From assembly GCA_026419775.2 (NCBI GenBank), contig JAOPGA020000927.1:1-64000 (forward strand): 64,000 nucleotides of DNA, read 5' to 3'. The position numbers were made by a program, and so were the translations under genes. The notes below the pieces were generated by a model. The model saw only the letters and a list, made by a program, of their open reading frames with translations, did no database searches and had not been told where the DNA came from. Source of the DNA: Acrasis kona. Its lineage: Eukaryota; Heterolobosea; Eutetramitea; Acrasida; Acrasidae. Below are positions 8,807 to 18,859 of this stretch, piece by piece (within the stretch, counting starts at the first letter, position 1; each line of letters begins with the position of its first letter).

Positions 8807-10600
8807 ATGAAGAGGAACAACATACAATTTTACGTCCTGTTGATGATTGTGGTTATGCAGTCAATAGTGATGATGGTTTTAATGTTTCGTCACCCACCTT
8901 CTTCTTCTCACCAACTAATAACGCCGGATCATACGATTGATGTAGCGCCAGTAGTTCTTTCTCGAAGGGTCCTAAATGTCCAAGAACCAGACACAACAAA
9001 AGTCCCCGTCAATCTTCCACAAGGATGGAGATACTATACACCATTGAACAACCTTGTAAATGCCTTTTCTAAAGCAAAAGTGGACTGGCATTTTTTGTTG
9101 CCAGCAGCTGAACCCAACACTAAAAATCCAGACCTCGACTTTGTGAAGCTTGTCAAGAAGGAGAAGGAGTTGATGCAGTTGCTGATGACATCAAGAGACA
9201 ACAAAAGATTAGGACCCATAGACGATCAAAATTACAATCCGGACCAACAATTCTGTAACAACTTTAATGACAAGTGCCTTATACACAGAAACGAGGCAGA
9301 GTGCAGCCACGATGGCTTTTGCTCTTGGTGTGGTAGTACCAACATGTGTGTCCAACGTTACACAGAACGAAAACCAGATGGAATCGGAAAGGGTACATTT
9401 TTGTCTCTTTGTCCAGATTTTATCAAATCCAAGAAGAATGTGCCTCCCCCTCTAAAAATTGCATCAGGCTCAGTGAAGATTGAAAACATTATGAGATGGA
9501 ATTCCAAAGGCAACTATCTAGAAACGTTTCAAAATGGTCAGAACGCGAACCGCTACGACCGTGGTCTATTCAAACCAATCCAAGAACAATTAACTGACAT
9601 CCACACGCAGTGTAAGAGTCTTGTGAGAGGCAAAACCATCTTCGCCAAAATGCAATGGGAGGGAATGTACTGGCATCTCATAAAAAGTCACTTATCGAGT
9701 TTAGCCGTCACCATGAGTGGACGTCATTCTGATTTACACTTTGTAATGCTCGGAAAACATGATCCAGTCAACTTTGGTTGGTTTAGCATGCTGACCAAAC
9801 ATTGTGTGAGATCAGAAATCGACATACCTGACGGAACATGTTTCGAAGATGCAGAATCCAGAGATTTATTCGGTGGAAGCGAATACATGTCAAATTGGAG
9901 AGATCTTGTCTTGAGCAAGTTGTCCCTTACAAATTATCCAACAATAAACAAACAAGACAAGAACAGAAAACCCGTCCTTGGTTTGATTTCAAGACACAAC
10001 AAGAGAATTCTATTAAACGAAAGAGATTTAGTTGTCAAAGCACAAGAATCAGGATTTGATGTGAAGGTACTAGTTTTCGAAGAAATGTCAATTGAAGAAC
10101 AAATCAAGGCCACCAGAGAAAGTGATGTATTGATGGGAATTCATGGAAGTGGGATGCTTAACCAAATTTTCATGAGGCCGGGTACCATTGTCTCTCAAAT
10201 CGTTCCACACGGTTTGGCTTCGAAAGGAATTGAAACCACTTACAACATTATTGGTAGTTCATATGGCTTGAACTCAATTCCGCTGGACATTACTAGTTTT
10301 GACCAAAGTGTTGTGCATTGGCACTTTATGGAGGACATTTATGGTGATGACTTTATTGATGATGAAGAAGGATCCAATTCTAAATCTTCAGGATTTAACT
10401 ACAGAACATTAAGAAAAAGTGAAATATTAAACACTGGTGGTAATTGTATACATGATATGTCTGCTTCTAGAATTTTGTTGGTTCAGCAGGATGTTGTTGT
10501 ACCTTTAGATGTATTTGCGGAGCACTTGAATAAATTTAAGAAGGCTCTTTTGAATCCTCCACAGTACCCGATTCGACCACGTTTACGGTATAATATTTGA
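8807..10600 (+). CDS. family 61 glycosyltransferase with PSI domain, type II membrane protein
   Basis: The gene encodes 597 residues. A short cytoplasmic MKRNN is followed by a single membrane anchor (about residues 7-27), typical of a Golgi or ER type II enzyme. Residues about 145-185 form a Cys-rich PSI module (CNNFNDKCLIH...CSHDGFCSWCG..NMC). The catalytic part carries the GT61/DUF563 signature: 'PVLGLISRHNKRILLNE', 'VLVFEEMSIEEQIKAT' and 'DVLMGIHGSGMLNQIFM'. Relatives such as EOGT and POMGNT2 transfer GlcNAc or Xyl to proteins or glycans. A role in building O-glycans fits the Thr-rich giant surface protein nearby, but the link is only suggestive. Confidence 0.85.
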   Translation: MKRNNIQFYVLLMIVVMQSIVMMVLMFRHPPSSSHQLITPDHTIDVAPVVLSRRVLNVQEPDTTKVPVNLPQGWRYYTPLNNLVNAFSKAKVDWHFLLPAAEPNTKNPDLDFVKLVKKEKELMQLLMTSRDNKRLGPIDDQNYNPDQQFCNNFNDKCLIHRNEAECSHDGFCSWCGSTNMCVQRYTERKPDGIGKGTFLSLCPDFIKSKKNVPPPLKIASGSVKIENIMRWNSKGNYLETFQNGQNANRYDRGLFKPIQEQLTDIHTQCKSLVRGKTIFAKMQWEGMYWHLIKSHLSSLAVTMSGRHSDLHFVMLGKHDPVNFGWFSMLTKHCVRSEIDIPDGTCFEDAESRDLFGGSEYMSNWRDLVLSKLSLTNYPTINKQDKNRKPVLGLISRHNKRILLNERDLVVKAQESGFDVKVLVFEEMSIEEQIKATRESDVLMGIHGSGMLNQIFMRPGTIVSQIVPHGLASKGIETTYNIIGSSYGLNSIPLDITSFDQSVVHWHFMEDIYGDDFIDDEEGSNSKSSGFNYRTLRKSEILNTGGNCIHDMSASRILLVQQDVVVPLDVFAEHLNKFKKALLNPPQYPIRPRLRYNI

Positions 10601-10668
10601 GATGTCTCCTTTGTATTTAAATAATTGTAAAATAAAATATTTTGTAACCAATCGACCTCTACCCATAC

Positions 10669-10881
10669 ATGAACACACAAATACATTCCATGCACAATGA
10701 TCCAGAATACAAACATATTTTAGAGGAACTCAAATTACTTTCTCAAACGCAACTAGAACAGAAAATATCGCAAAGCATAGCAATGGGGCAGACACTACAA
10801 TTGGTGGAGGAACAGGAGATAATAGAGAGTGAAAAATTAGGTGTCATGAACTTTATAGAGAACATGAAGATTCAAAACTGA
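10669..10881 (+). CDS. small helical protein, unknown
   Basis: The frame has 70 codons with an ATG at 10669 and a second ATG seven codons later. The product is hydrophilic and predicted helical (ILEELKLLSQTQLEQKI, LVEEQEIIESEKLG). It sits alone between two well-supported genes and is followed by AATAAA near 10901. It is plausible but unproven. Confidence 0.4.
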   Translation: MNTQIHSMHNDPEYKHILEELKLLSQTQLEQKISQSIAMGQTLQLVEEQEIIESEKLGVMNFIENMKIQN

Positions 10882-11067
10882 CTTGTTACATTACTAATTA
10901 GAATAAATCTTGTACAGTAGCTAGCCACAACGTTTTGATGTTTATTGTTTGTACAATAATAACACACTAATTAGTACTCTTGAATAATTCTTGACCATTT
11001 TATTGAGACATGATCAACCCTCCTTTGTGATGGTGCATTTTCGAGTTTGCAATCCATACAAATCAAA

Positions 11068-12090
11068 ATGAATTGGTTATGTTCGCTTCTTATCGCTACA
11101 CTCATAATCAATCATTCACAACAAGCCCCTCACAATGCTAATGGCGTTGTAACACCAGAAGTGGCTGCCAGATACATGCCCATTGTGCACTTTCATGAGT
11201 GCGAAAGAGCATTTCCATGTTCTATTGAGCATATTACAAAGTTTAGCACGCTAAGAAGCAGAAGGGATCCTTCATACTCAGTACGACAACCAAATCAGAC
11301 CACATTATCCAGACATTATACTGATGAATTTTATTTAGACATTGACAAAACACACGAAGCCTATTCTGGTCAACCTCTGCAAGACGGCAATGTGGTTGCG
11401 CCAATTTACTATTCATCCAGACCAAGCGCCAGAGGAGGAGTAGAAATCTACTACATGATGATATACGCTTATCAAGACGCTCAATCCGTGCGAATCAAAA
11501 TACCATTCAGCTCAGATTTTAATTGTGTTCTTAATAACTATGCCAAACATCAAGGTGATTATGAAAAACTAACTGTTCGTGTTTCCGAAGATTTAAATAC
11601 TATTCTGGAAGTGTCATTTGAAAGACATGGAGATCAACATTGGTTCACTCCGGACCAATGTGATTTTGATGGCACTCATGTCCACACTCGCATTGCCCTA
11701 AACAATCATGCTAATCTAAATCCTCATGGCATGAAGGACATTGATTGGATTTCCGACCAATCAATACCTGTCGTCGACATTATTAACTTGGTTACTAGAA
11801 ACGGACCCATATGGAAGCCTTCTGCTTTCATTGCATTAGGGTTAAATGTTGAGGGAAAACCCATCAACGACCAATTGTGGGTTAAATTTTCTGGTAGAAT
11901 CGGATGTCACTTTGATAATTCACTTGACTCTTCAGAGTACATTTGTGGTGGTGGTTTAAGTCAATATCGCTGGGCGTATGTTAAAACTATCGGTAAAACA
12001 GCAGAGTTCTTACATTTGATTACCGAGTCAGAGCGATCTGGTGACGGTCCCAAAGGTCCAGGGGATCGTGATTATCTAAAAAATGTTTAG
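11068..12090 (+). CDS. secreted Vps62/DUF946-like protein
   Basis: The gene encodes 340 residues from the ATG at 11068, chosen because it starts a signal peptide (MNWLCSLLIATLIINHS). The Vps62/DUF946 pattern is present: 'ARYMPIVHFHECERAFPCSIEH', 'DGNVVAPIYYSSR', 'EIYYMMIYAYQ', then 'HQGDYEKLTVRV', 'LEVSFERHGDQHWF' and 'GTHVHTRIALNNHANLNPHG'. Family members occur in fungi, oomycetes and amoebae and have no established activity. This version is secreted or vacuolar. The 3' UTR begins with an AATAAA context nearly identical to that of the giant gene at 37060. Confidence 0.78.
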   Translation: MNWLCSLLIATLIINHSQQAPHNANGVVTPEVAARYMPIVHFHECERAFPCSIEHITKFSTLRSRRDPSYSVRQPNQTTLSRHYTDEFYLDIDKTHEAYSGQPLQDGNVVAPIYYSSRPSARGGVEIYYMMIYAYQDAQSVRIKIPFSSDFNCVLNNYAKHQGDYEKLTVRVSEDLNTILEVSFERHGDQHWFTPDQCDFDGTHVHTRIALNNHANLNPHGMKDIDWISDQSIPVVDIINLVTRNGPIWKPSAFIALGLNVEGKPINDQLWVKFSGRIGCHFDNSLDSSEYICGGGLSQYRWAYVKTIGKTAEFLHLITESERSGDGPKGPGDRDYLKNV

Positions 12091-12712
12091 AATGTAAAAA
12101 TAAAAGTCCACTTTGATTATGAAGCTATTTACAGTCTATGGTGCTGACGCTTTCATTAAAATAGTTTCTGCGTATTATTGTTTGTCCATTTAGTACCAAC
12201 CTCAATCCATCATGGATAAATATAGCGAAGTATGTTGTTCGTTACAACCCAACCAAACTGAAAAAAGACTCTAACCCGCACGCTTCCTCATCGATTATTT
12301 CATGGGAAAACAGAAAACAACATTAGTTTCAAAAGCTTGGACTATACAAAAAGATTAGAGGGAGAACAAAGATTTCGATATGGATACCAACAGGCATCGA
12401 TCGGCACAAACTCACAAACTCTGCTGCCAAATGCTCTCAGCGTCGACCAGGCCGCTGCTATTAAAAAAGTTGCTACTTACCGTTCATGTGATATAATGTG
12501 GTTTATGCTCCACATTTGAACTCTCATTTACCTGCTCACCACATGTTGACGTGATGTTGTAAGCATCAACCAGAGAGAGCCACCCAGAACACAAGTTCGA
12601 ACGTCATGGCTAACCGAAAATAGTTTGAGAGCGAAGCTTAACGACACACGAAATACGTTTATATAATTAGTGAAGATGGTTTATTTTACAGTTTATAACA
12701 TGTTACATGGGC
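12091..12712. other. intergenic region
   Basis: About 620 nt holds the polyadenylation signal above and otherwise only a 60-codon frame lacking an ATG at 12337. I see no RNA gene or repeat. Confidence 0.45.
12099..12104 (+). terminator. polyadenylation signal
   Basis: AATAAA lies 8 nt past the stop codon of the Vps62-like gene, inside the motif AAAAATAAAAGTCCACTTTG. Confidence 0.6.
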
Positions 12713-13201
12713 CTACTTGAATTCCAACTTGAAAGAGAAGCGATCCTCAGGACGAGGATCAATATTTCTATGCCGTTTGAACCCCCCTTTAAATACCAAT
12801 TCTCTCTTTCTCTTTTTATTATTTGAGGGCTTGACCCATGGCTCATTATAATCAATAATTTCAAGGTCTTTGTCGTCTTCTACTATGTCGTGAGCGCTCA
12901 AAAAATCCTCTTCAAACTGCACAGGAGACAAAGAGGATTCTTTCGGAATTTGGCAGGCTGTATTTCCGAGGCTTATTTCAACAGGAAGAAAGCTATACTC
13001 TTGATTTAATCCTTGCCTCGTCTTATCCTGAAGCTGCACGAGAAGTTCGATGGCCTGCCTTTCTCTTGATAGACCAATAATTGTCAAGTCTTCCAATGTC
13101 TCTTCTTGTATGTAGAATAGTTCCATGCTTTGGGTCTTTGATGAATTTAATAATAAAATGTCGAAGTCGTTTTTTATTTTTATTATGGAGTCAACTCCCA
13201 T
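12713..13201 (-). CDS. acidic protein with nuclear localisation motif, unknown
   Basis: The ATG at 13201 gives 162 residues. The N-terminal half is compact and hydrophobic (KNDFDILLLNSS, ETLEDLTIIGLSRERQAIELLVQLQ). The middle is acidic, and a basic cluster NNKKRKREL near residue 130 looks like a nuclear localisation signal. I recognise no family. A short extra 5' exon is possible because the frame stays open upstream to 13219 without an ATG. Confidence 0.55.
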   Translation of the reverse strand: MGVDSIIKIKNDFDILLLNSSKTQSMELFYIQEETLEDLTIIGLSRERQAIELLVQLQDKTRQGLNQEYSFLPVEISLGNTACQIPKESSLSPVQFEEDFLSAHDIVEDDKDLEIIDYNEPWVKPSNNKKRKRELVFKGGFKRHRNIDPRPEDRFSFKLEFK

Positions 13202-13355
13202 AATAGGCGAATTAGCCAATAATATTTAAGAGCATACCTCATCAGGATTTTGACGTCCGCGGATTAAAAATCTGCTATGTAAGGATACAACAAAATAAGA
13301 ACTAAGATTTAAAAGCGATTTTGAAAATTAATATTATAAACAGTAGTCGCCAAAC

Positions 13356-13853
13356 TTAGGCTACATCCAATATAGATATTGTCTTGGTTTGTATTTGTTT
13401 TGATGGCATAGAGCCGAGTATGTACACGAATCCGATAAAGTTCGAATTGCCGTAGGGTAGTTTAGAATCATTCAATAGACCAACGCCTAAGTAAAATTTA
13501 ATGTAGTTTATTGATGTAATGGGGAACAGCTGAATGGTACTTTTAAAATGTAATGAACAAGAGTAAGAAGTCACTTTTTTTTTTGGGTCCACTTCGGGTA
13601 GTCGCATATCCGGATTCAGTTTCTTGTTCTTAATCCTGGCATCCACGCTTGCTAGGAACTGTGCTGGTGCATGGAACTCTTCGACTTGGCTTTCTATTAG
13701 GTAGATGCCGTTGATGTCGATGGGTTTAACTCTGAATGATCCAAGGAATTTGGTGTTCTTGTGTTATGCGTGTATCCTGGTGGTATCTTCCATTTCACTA
13801 ATTCTTTGGTTACAACAATTAACGTCAGGGATAATGGCCTCACACAAATTGCT
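13356..13853 (-). pseudogene. frameshifted coding remnant, minus strand
   Basis: Two overlapping minus-strand frames read like parts of one protein. The upstream frame (about 13853 to 13697) encodes 'KELVKWKIPPGYTHNT' and then runs into TAA. The downstream frame (13763 to 13356) encodes 'NTKFLGSFRVKPIDINGIYL' and continues about 120 codons to a stop, with no ATG at its head and a TAA at 13764-13766. The switch happens at a shared HNT/NT position, as expected for a one-base indel. No GT..AG pair of usual size repairs it cleanly. The family was not recognised. Confidence 0.5.
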
Positions 13854-13989
13854 GGTTATCTGCCGTTACTTTATTTATTTGGACTTGTCAAGATGTACAT
13901 GGAGCAGGGTCGGGCTCAGAAACATCGGGATTTCTAGATCGTAGAACAAATACTTTACTAACGGCCCAGGGTAAAACAACGTTTTGCAG

Positions 13990-14214
13990 GCATTTCAAGA
14001 TCTACCTTTTGAAAAACTTTCCGAAATATCTTGTGGTATATTAAACTGTTGCACAATATTACCACAACACATTGGGACGAAAGAAAGTTACTTTTGGAAG
14101 AAATTAAAACCATTTCACTCGATCGCACCGGAGATGATTGCATTGCCCGACACAATTGAGAATTTGAAGGAATCCATCAAGAGAAAGTATGGTTTACCGA
14201 TTCGCTCGTCATGA
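13990..14214 (+). CDS. 3' exon-like fragment with ubiquitin-like tail
   Basis: An open frame begins right after a good acceptor (GTTTTGCAG) and runs 74 codons to TGA. The product (LPFEKLSEISCGILNCC...ALPDTIENLKESIKRKYGLP) reads as real protein. Its last 25 residues resemble the 'LPKNFEDLRKLIQDRFGF' segment in the Crinkler-like protein at 42035. I could not find a convincing upstream exon with an ATG, so it is either a partial gene or a remnant of the neighbouring decayed locus. Confidence 0.35.
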   Translation, partial: AFQDLPFEKLSEISCGILNCCTILPQHIGTKESYFWKKLKPFHSIAPEMIALPDTIENLKESIKRKYGLPIRSS

Positions 14215-15017
14215 GTAACGAGCAGCTTGCTTTGTTGAATAACATCGACGTTATCGTTATCTACTAACTACATCAGCAAATGAAATGAGTGACATGTATT
14301 TTTGCAGACGGAAATAAATAAACAATCAATTTTTGTGATCTGTTCACTTTTGCTTCTATACATCTCAAATTCGGTTTTGCTGTAGATTGCGAGATAGGCT
14401 GCTGTTGATTTTGGAACTATATTTAAATATAAAATAATCAACGTCATCGTCAGAATGTGTCGTTAAGGTGACTGAAGTTGTTATCGTTGCGATTCCTCTT
14501 GTTGGCGCGTTCATCATGTGTGCTTAAAACAACTTTATTCAAAACATTCAGCGTGAATAAATAGCATATTTATTATGCAGGAGTTTTATAAAGCTCAAAA
14601 GCTTAACTTTAGTAAGATCTCTATCGGTGAGACATTGTCTCAGATTTAGAACTACTAGTAATACCCACTGCATCTAACCTATCACTAGACGAGATGCAAA
14701 AGTAAGTAGAAACAAAACAAGCCTGTTCCCGTCGGAGGAACTGCCCGAATAGTAAATTTGTCAGTTATAGTTGATGTAATGGGTTTATAGATCGGTTTTT
14801 AACATCAAAAACCAAGTGTCTTCTTATTGTATGATCAATTGAATAGTTTTCCACTGCACTTCATACCAAACTTCCTGGGCTCTCTTGGAAATATTACGAA
14901 AGCATGGGTAATCTCACTGTAATCTCGACCAATTATGAAGAAAAGGAAATAATTAATCCTGCGGCTAGACTATAACAATCATTTATTATAAAAAGAGTAA
15001 AAGTGGTAGTTTTCATC
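14215..15017. other. intergenic region
   Basis: About 800 nt of AT-rich DNA holds no frame worth calling. Its right end contains the TATA box at 14987. Confidence 0.45.
14987..14995 (+). promoter_or_regulatory. TATA box upstream of the EF-hand gene
   Basis: TATAAAAAG lies 31 nt before an upstream ATG at 15018 and 126 nt before the EF-hand start at 15113. The spacing would place transcription start very near the upstream ATG. Confidence 0.5.
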
Positions 15018-15128
15018 ATGATTAAAATGTCCATGCGGCAAAAGATTCTATTGTTGTTGACGTTGAGTTTTAAGTTGGGAATACTGTCTCAACAAAACCC
15101 CTCAGAAATACAATGGATGTTGAACTAG
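15018..15128 (+). other. upstream ORF with signal-peptide-like sequence
   Basis: Thirty-six codons (MIKMSMRQKILLLLTLSFKL...) look like a secretion signal but end in TAG 16 nt inside the EF-hand reading frame, which uses a different phase. It is either a regulatory uORF or a sign of a frameshift at the 5' end of the EF-hand gene. Confidence 0.35.
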
Positions 15129-15856
15129 TACCAGTAGAGGTGAGGAGCAAAATAGATATTGCCGTCCTCAACGCCGACCACAACCAAGATGGGTACTTGT
15201 CTTTTGAAGAGTTCCTAGAGGCCGTTTCACACGTACAACATGTAGTGTGCTGCGATATAAATGATGTAGATACAACAAGAAACCACGATTACGTGTCAAG
15301 CATGTCCATGACAACGATATATGCTGCAAATTGGTTGTCCCGAATATATGACGTGAAACAAGATTATTACCATGCTAAATACCAAGCACTATCACTTTCC
15401 AGGTCGTCCCTATACGAAGACCAAGTAGAGCAAGACAATGAAGAACTAGAACACTGCTCTGATTTTTCTTGCTCCACCAGTTGGGCATCCACATCATTTG
15501 CAACGCCGTGGGATTTGAATGCAATGGATAGGGACGTAGTAGACTGCCAACAAGTAACATCTTACGCACAAATAAAGCCCCCCAGACGGCGAGCAAAATC
15601 AGTCATTGAAAGGATCAAGCATTTTTGTACAAACGTTTCACACAGCAAATCCACCAACGACCTGAGAGATGAAATCTCCCAGTCATCCATACAATCGCTA
15701 TCGCCAAGAAACAGAAAGCAACAACAAAACAGCACCAACAAACTCAACAATGGAATTAGGAATTACTTCTTCACCAGTCGAGAAGACACACAAGACGATG
15801 TAAAAATGTCATTTAGAAAGTTTTTGAACGAAAGAACAAAGTCAAAAATCATGTAA
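15113..15856 (+). CDS. EF-hand protein with disordered basic tail
   Basis: The gene encodes 247 residues from the ATG at 15113. Residues about 20-36 form one complete EF-hand loop (DHNQDGYLSFEEF) with Asp, Asn, Asp, Gly and Glu in calcium-binding positions. No second loop is obvious, which is unusual because EF-hands normally pair. The rest is Ser-rich and disordered, with basic patches (PPRRRAKSVIERIKHF, SPRNRKQQQ) that could be phosphorylated or contact calmodulin-type partners. The stop lies only 9 bp from that of the convergent fatty-acid oxidation gene. Confidence 0.68.
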   Translation: MDVELVPVEVRSKIDIAVLNADHNQDGYLSFEEFLEAVSHVQHVVCCDINDVDTTRNHDYVSSMSMTTIYAANWLSRIYDVKQDYYHAKYQALSLSRSSLYEDQVEQDNEELEHCSDFSCSTSWASTSFATPWDLNAMDRDVVDCQQVTSYAQIKPPRRRAKSVIERIKHFCTNVSHSKSTNDLRDEISQSSIQSLSPRNRKQQQNSTNKLNNGIRNYFFTSREDTQDDVKMSFRKFLNERTKSKIM

Positions 15857-15865
15857 ATTTTTATT

Positions 15866-18388
15866 TTATAACTTTGGTCTTGGTGGATGCATTCTCTCCG
15901 TAAATGTCACTTCCGGTCTCTTTGGGAAGAACTTTTCGTTATTATCGGCCATCTTTTGTAATAACGGCGCAGGAGTAAATCTCTCTCCGAATCGATTCTT
16001 CAATTCCAACAATCTCTTCACGACTGCCTTTATTCCTCTCTGGTCCACATAATTCAACAATCCACCTCTAAAAGGAGCAAATCCAGTTCCGAATATCATA
16101 CCCACATCTACATCTTGTGGACTATTCGCAATGCCCTCCTGCAAAATCAACGCCGCTTCGTTCGCCATCAACAAGACGCATCGATCGATAATGTCGTTCG
16201 TAGAGAATTGTTTACGATGAGAAGCATCGTAATTGGGCATTAATTCCTTTATGCCAGAGTGATTAGGCACCGGCGAGGCACCTTTTTCATAAAGATAAAA
16301 TCCTTTATTCACCTTCTTGCCCAACAATCCCTTCTTGACCATTTTTTCGACAGTGTTGCCGTCCGTAGAAGATAGTACGAAGCGATTGCCTAGAGAAGTA
16401 AGCGTTTTACCAGAGTGATCGGCCACGTCGATGCCGACTTCGTCCATGAGTCGAAAAGCGCCCATCGGGAATCCCCAGTTGGTGAGCACTTTGTCGATTT
16501 GGACCAAATCACCGTCCTCTTGTGCGAATAATCTACCCGCTGCTTCCAACATGAACACTCCCAAGATTCTGTTCACCAAGAAACCTGGTCCGTCTCTTAC
16601 TACGATTGGAGTTTTGCCCAATCGTAACGAAAGCGCGTATACGGTGGATATGACCTTTGGTGAGGTTTGTTTGCCGGTGATGATTTCTACGAGCGGCATT
16701 TTGTGAACAGGATTGAAAAAATGCATTCCGATCACATGGGATGGATTTTTGCTCGCCGATGCTAATTCGTCGATGCTTAATGTGGAGGTGTTGGTCGCAA
16801 AGATTATATCTGATGAGATTGATTCGACGTCCTGGAGGATTTTTTTTTTGAGATCCATTCTTTCGACTGCTGCCTCGATCACGATTTGACTGTTTGTGAG
16901 TGGTTGGTATTGAGTTCCTGATGTTAATTTTGATAATCTTGATTTTGATTCTTCGGGCGATAAGCGACCTCTGGAGACTGATTCTGATAAAATGTTTTTG
17001 ATGTAATCCAAACCGCGCTGAACGAAATCATCTTGAATGTCTTTCATGTAGACCGATAGGCCTTTTGAGAGAATTAATTGAGCAATGCCACTTCCCATCA
17101 CGCCGGCTCCAATTACGCTAACGTCGCGGATGGGAATGGGTTGTTCGTCCTGATTGAATCGATTGTTGATTTTTTTGGTTGACTCCATCATGTTGAATAC
17201 TGCGATTTGATTCTTGCACTCTGGTGTGACTGCCATTCTACCGAATAATTGTGCTTCGGTGTGAAGGGCGCGTTGGTTGGGTTCCTTGAAACTGTTCATG
17301 ACGCTTTCTAATGCTGCGTATGGTGCCGGATACTTTCCTTTTGTGTTTTGATCTAATTTTTTTAATGCTGCATTTCCAACGATTTTGCGTCCTAAACGTG
17401 TTCCATCCAGTGCTAGGTTCTTGATTGAATTGGCATGGTAATTCTTTTTTCTAAAAATGATTGTTGTTGACACCATGTGAGTGAATGTTTACTTACGTTG
17501 TTCCATTGTCCATTACTTCTATGGCTAGACGTCTTACGTTCCATAAGAAACGATCTTCTCCTACGAAACGATCATTGGATGGTATGAGTTCGTCGACTAG
17601 ACCCAGGGTCTTTGCCTTTTTGGGTGAGATGCTTCCTCCTTGTAGAATGATTCCTAAGGATTCTTGAAGACCAATGACCTTTGGTAGTCTAACTGTTCCA
17701 CCTTTGATGGGGAGTTAATTCTTTTACAAAAATGAATGTTACTTACCAGCACCTGGAATGACTCCTAATTTGATTTCTGGTAGACCTAAGGTTGGCTTTT
17801 TTCCTTCAACGCTGAATCTATAGGTACAGGCTAGTGCTAATTCTAAACCGCCACCGAGTGCTACGCCATTTATGGCGGCTACGGTGGGAATGCGTAGGGC
17901 ATTGATACGGTCGAATAGAGCTTGTCCTCTTCTTGATCCTGCCTCTGCTACCTTTTGGTCTGATTTATGATGAATAAAAAATTTCAAGTCATAAAAATTG
18001 TACCTAGTACACCATAAATGGATGCAATGTCTGCCCCAACGACAAAGCTGTCCTTCTTTGCACTAATAAAAATGATGATTTTGATGGTTGGTTTGTTCTG
18101 TAGCAGATCTTCTACAACATCTAGAACACTGTTCATGTCCTCTACAAAGTCCAAATCGATTACATTGACTCCTTTTGTTTTGTTGTCCATAACAATCCAT
18201 GCTACGCTTGCAGAATCGACAATCAGATCGACACTCTGAGTGGTTTTGATAATGTTTGCATGATCGTCGCCCAATGACTTTGCGATGGTGTTGGACATGT
18301 TGTTGTATTTTTGATTTGGATCAAGTCCGCTATTCTCCGTTTTAAATCTTCCTTGTTGTAATGCTGCTGTTTGAAGAAAAAGAAACAT
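15866..18388 (-). CDS. HADHA-like: fatty-acid oxidation trifunctional alpha subunit (enoyl-CoA hydratase / 3-hydroxyacyl-CoA dehydrogenase), four exons
   Basis: The exons, in transcript order, are 18388..18004, 17959..17747, 17701..17497 and 17450..15866. The introns are 44, 45 and 46 nt, and the product is 795 residues. The hydratase half shows '[11 protein letters not shown]', '[17 protein letters not shown]' and '[14 protein letters not shown]', which straddles the second intron. The dehydrogenase half shows the NAD motif '[14 protein letters not shown]', '[15 protein letters not shown]' and '[11 protein letters not shown]'. Together these hydrate enoyl-CoA and oxidise the 3-hydroxy product in beta-oxidation. 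The protein ends -PKL, which fits relaxed PTS1 peroxisomal signals and is not what animal HADHA ends with. The N-terminus is not an obvious mitochondrial presequence. An acceptor-like CAAACAG just after the ATG leaves room for a different first exon. Confidence 0.88.
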
Positions 18389-18859
18389 GAATTAAATTCT
18401 TATTTTATTACATTGCAAAGTATGTATCTATTTCCTCATCCTTAATACAGCATCAATCATTATGCTATTGAAATCATTGTCAACCTCAGTCAGTTGTCAA
18501 CAGGATCCCTTGGTAGCTAGTGGATGAATTCAAAAGCCCTAACAAAAGTGATGGTGAACAAAATGACAGTCCACCAAATGAAGAAGAAAGGAAACCACCC
18601 ACAAGCGCTTTACAAGAAGAATTTCATGTATAATATTTTAGTGGTCCGACTTGAATCTCTCGCTATTGGCGAAAGGTAATTTCTTTACGAATTTTTCTGT
18701 TCTCCCAAGAAACGAATGCTGTGTCTTATACTTCCCAACTTGTAATGTGTGAATCCCAAGTATTGTTCTTTCAGTACAAGCCCATCATAAATTGGTTTTT
18801 GGTTTCGACCCATCAGATTGCAGATTGACCTGGGTTGATGAGCCAAACATGTATTTGTA
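18389..18859. other. intergenic region between divergent genes
   Basis: This spacer of about 470 nt lies between the beta-oxidation gene and the SRA gene. No repeats or RNA genes are visible. A 100-codon minus-strand frame from 18987 overlaps the SRA coding region and is a shadow. Confidence 0.4.
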
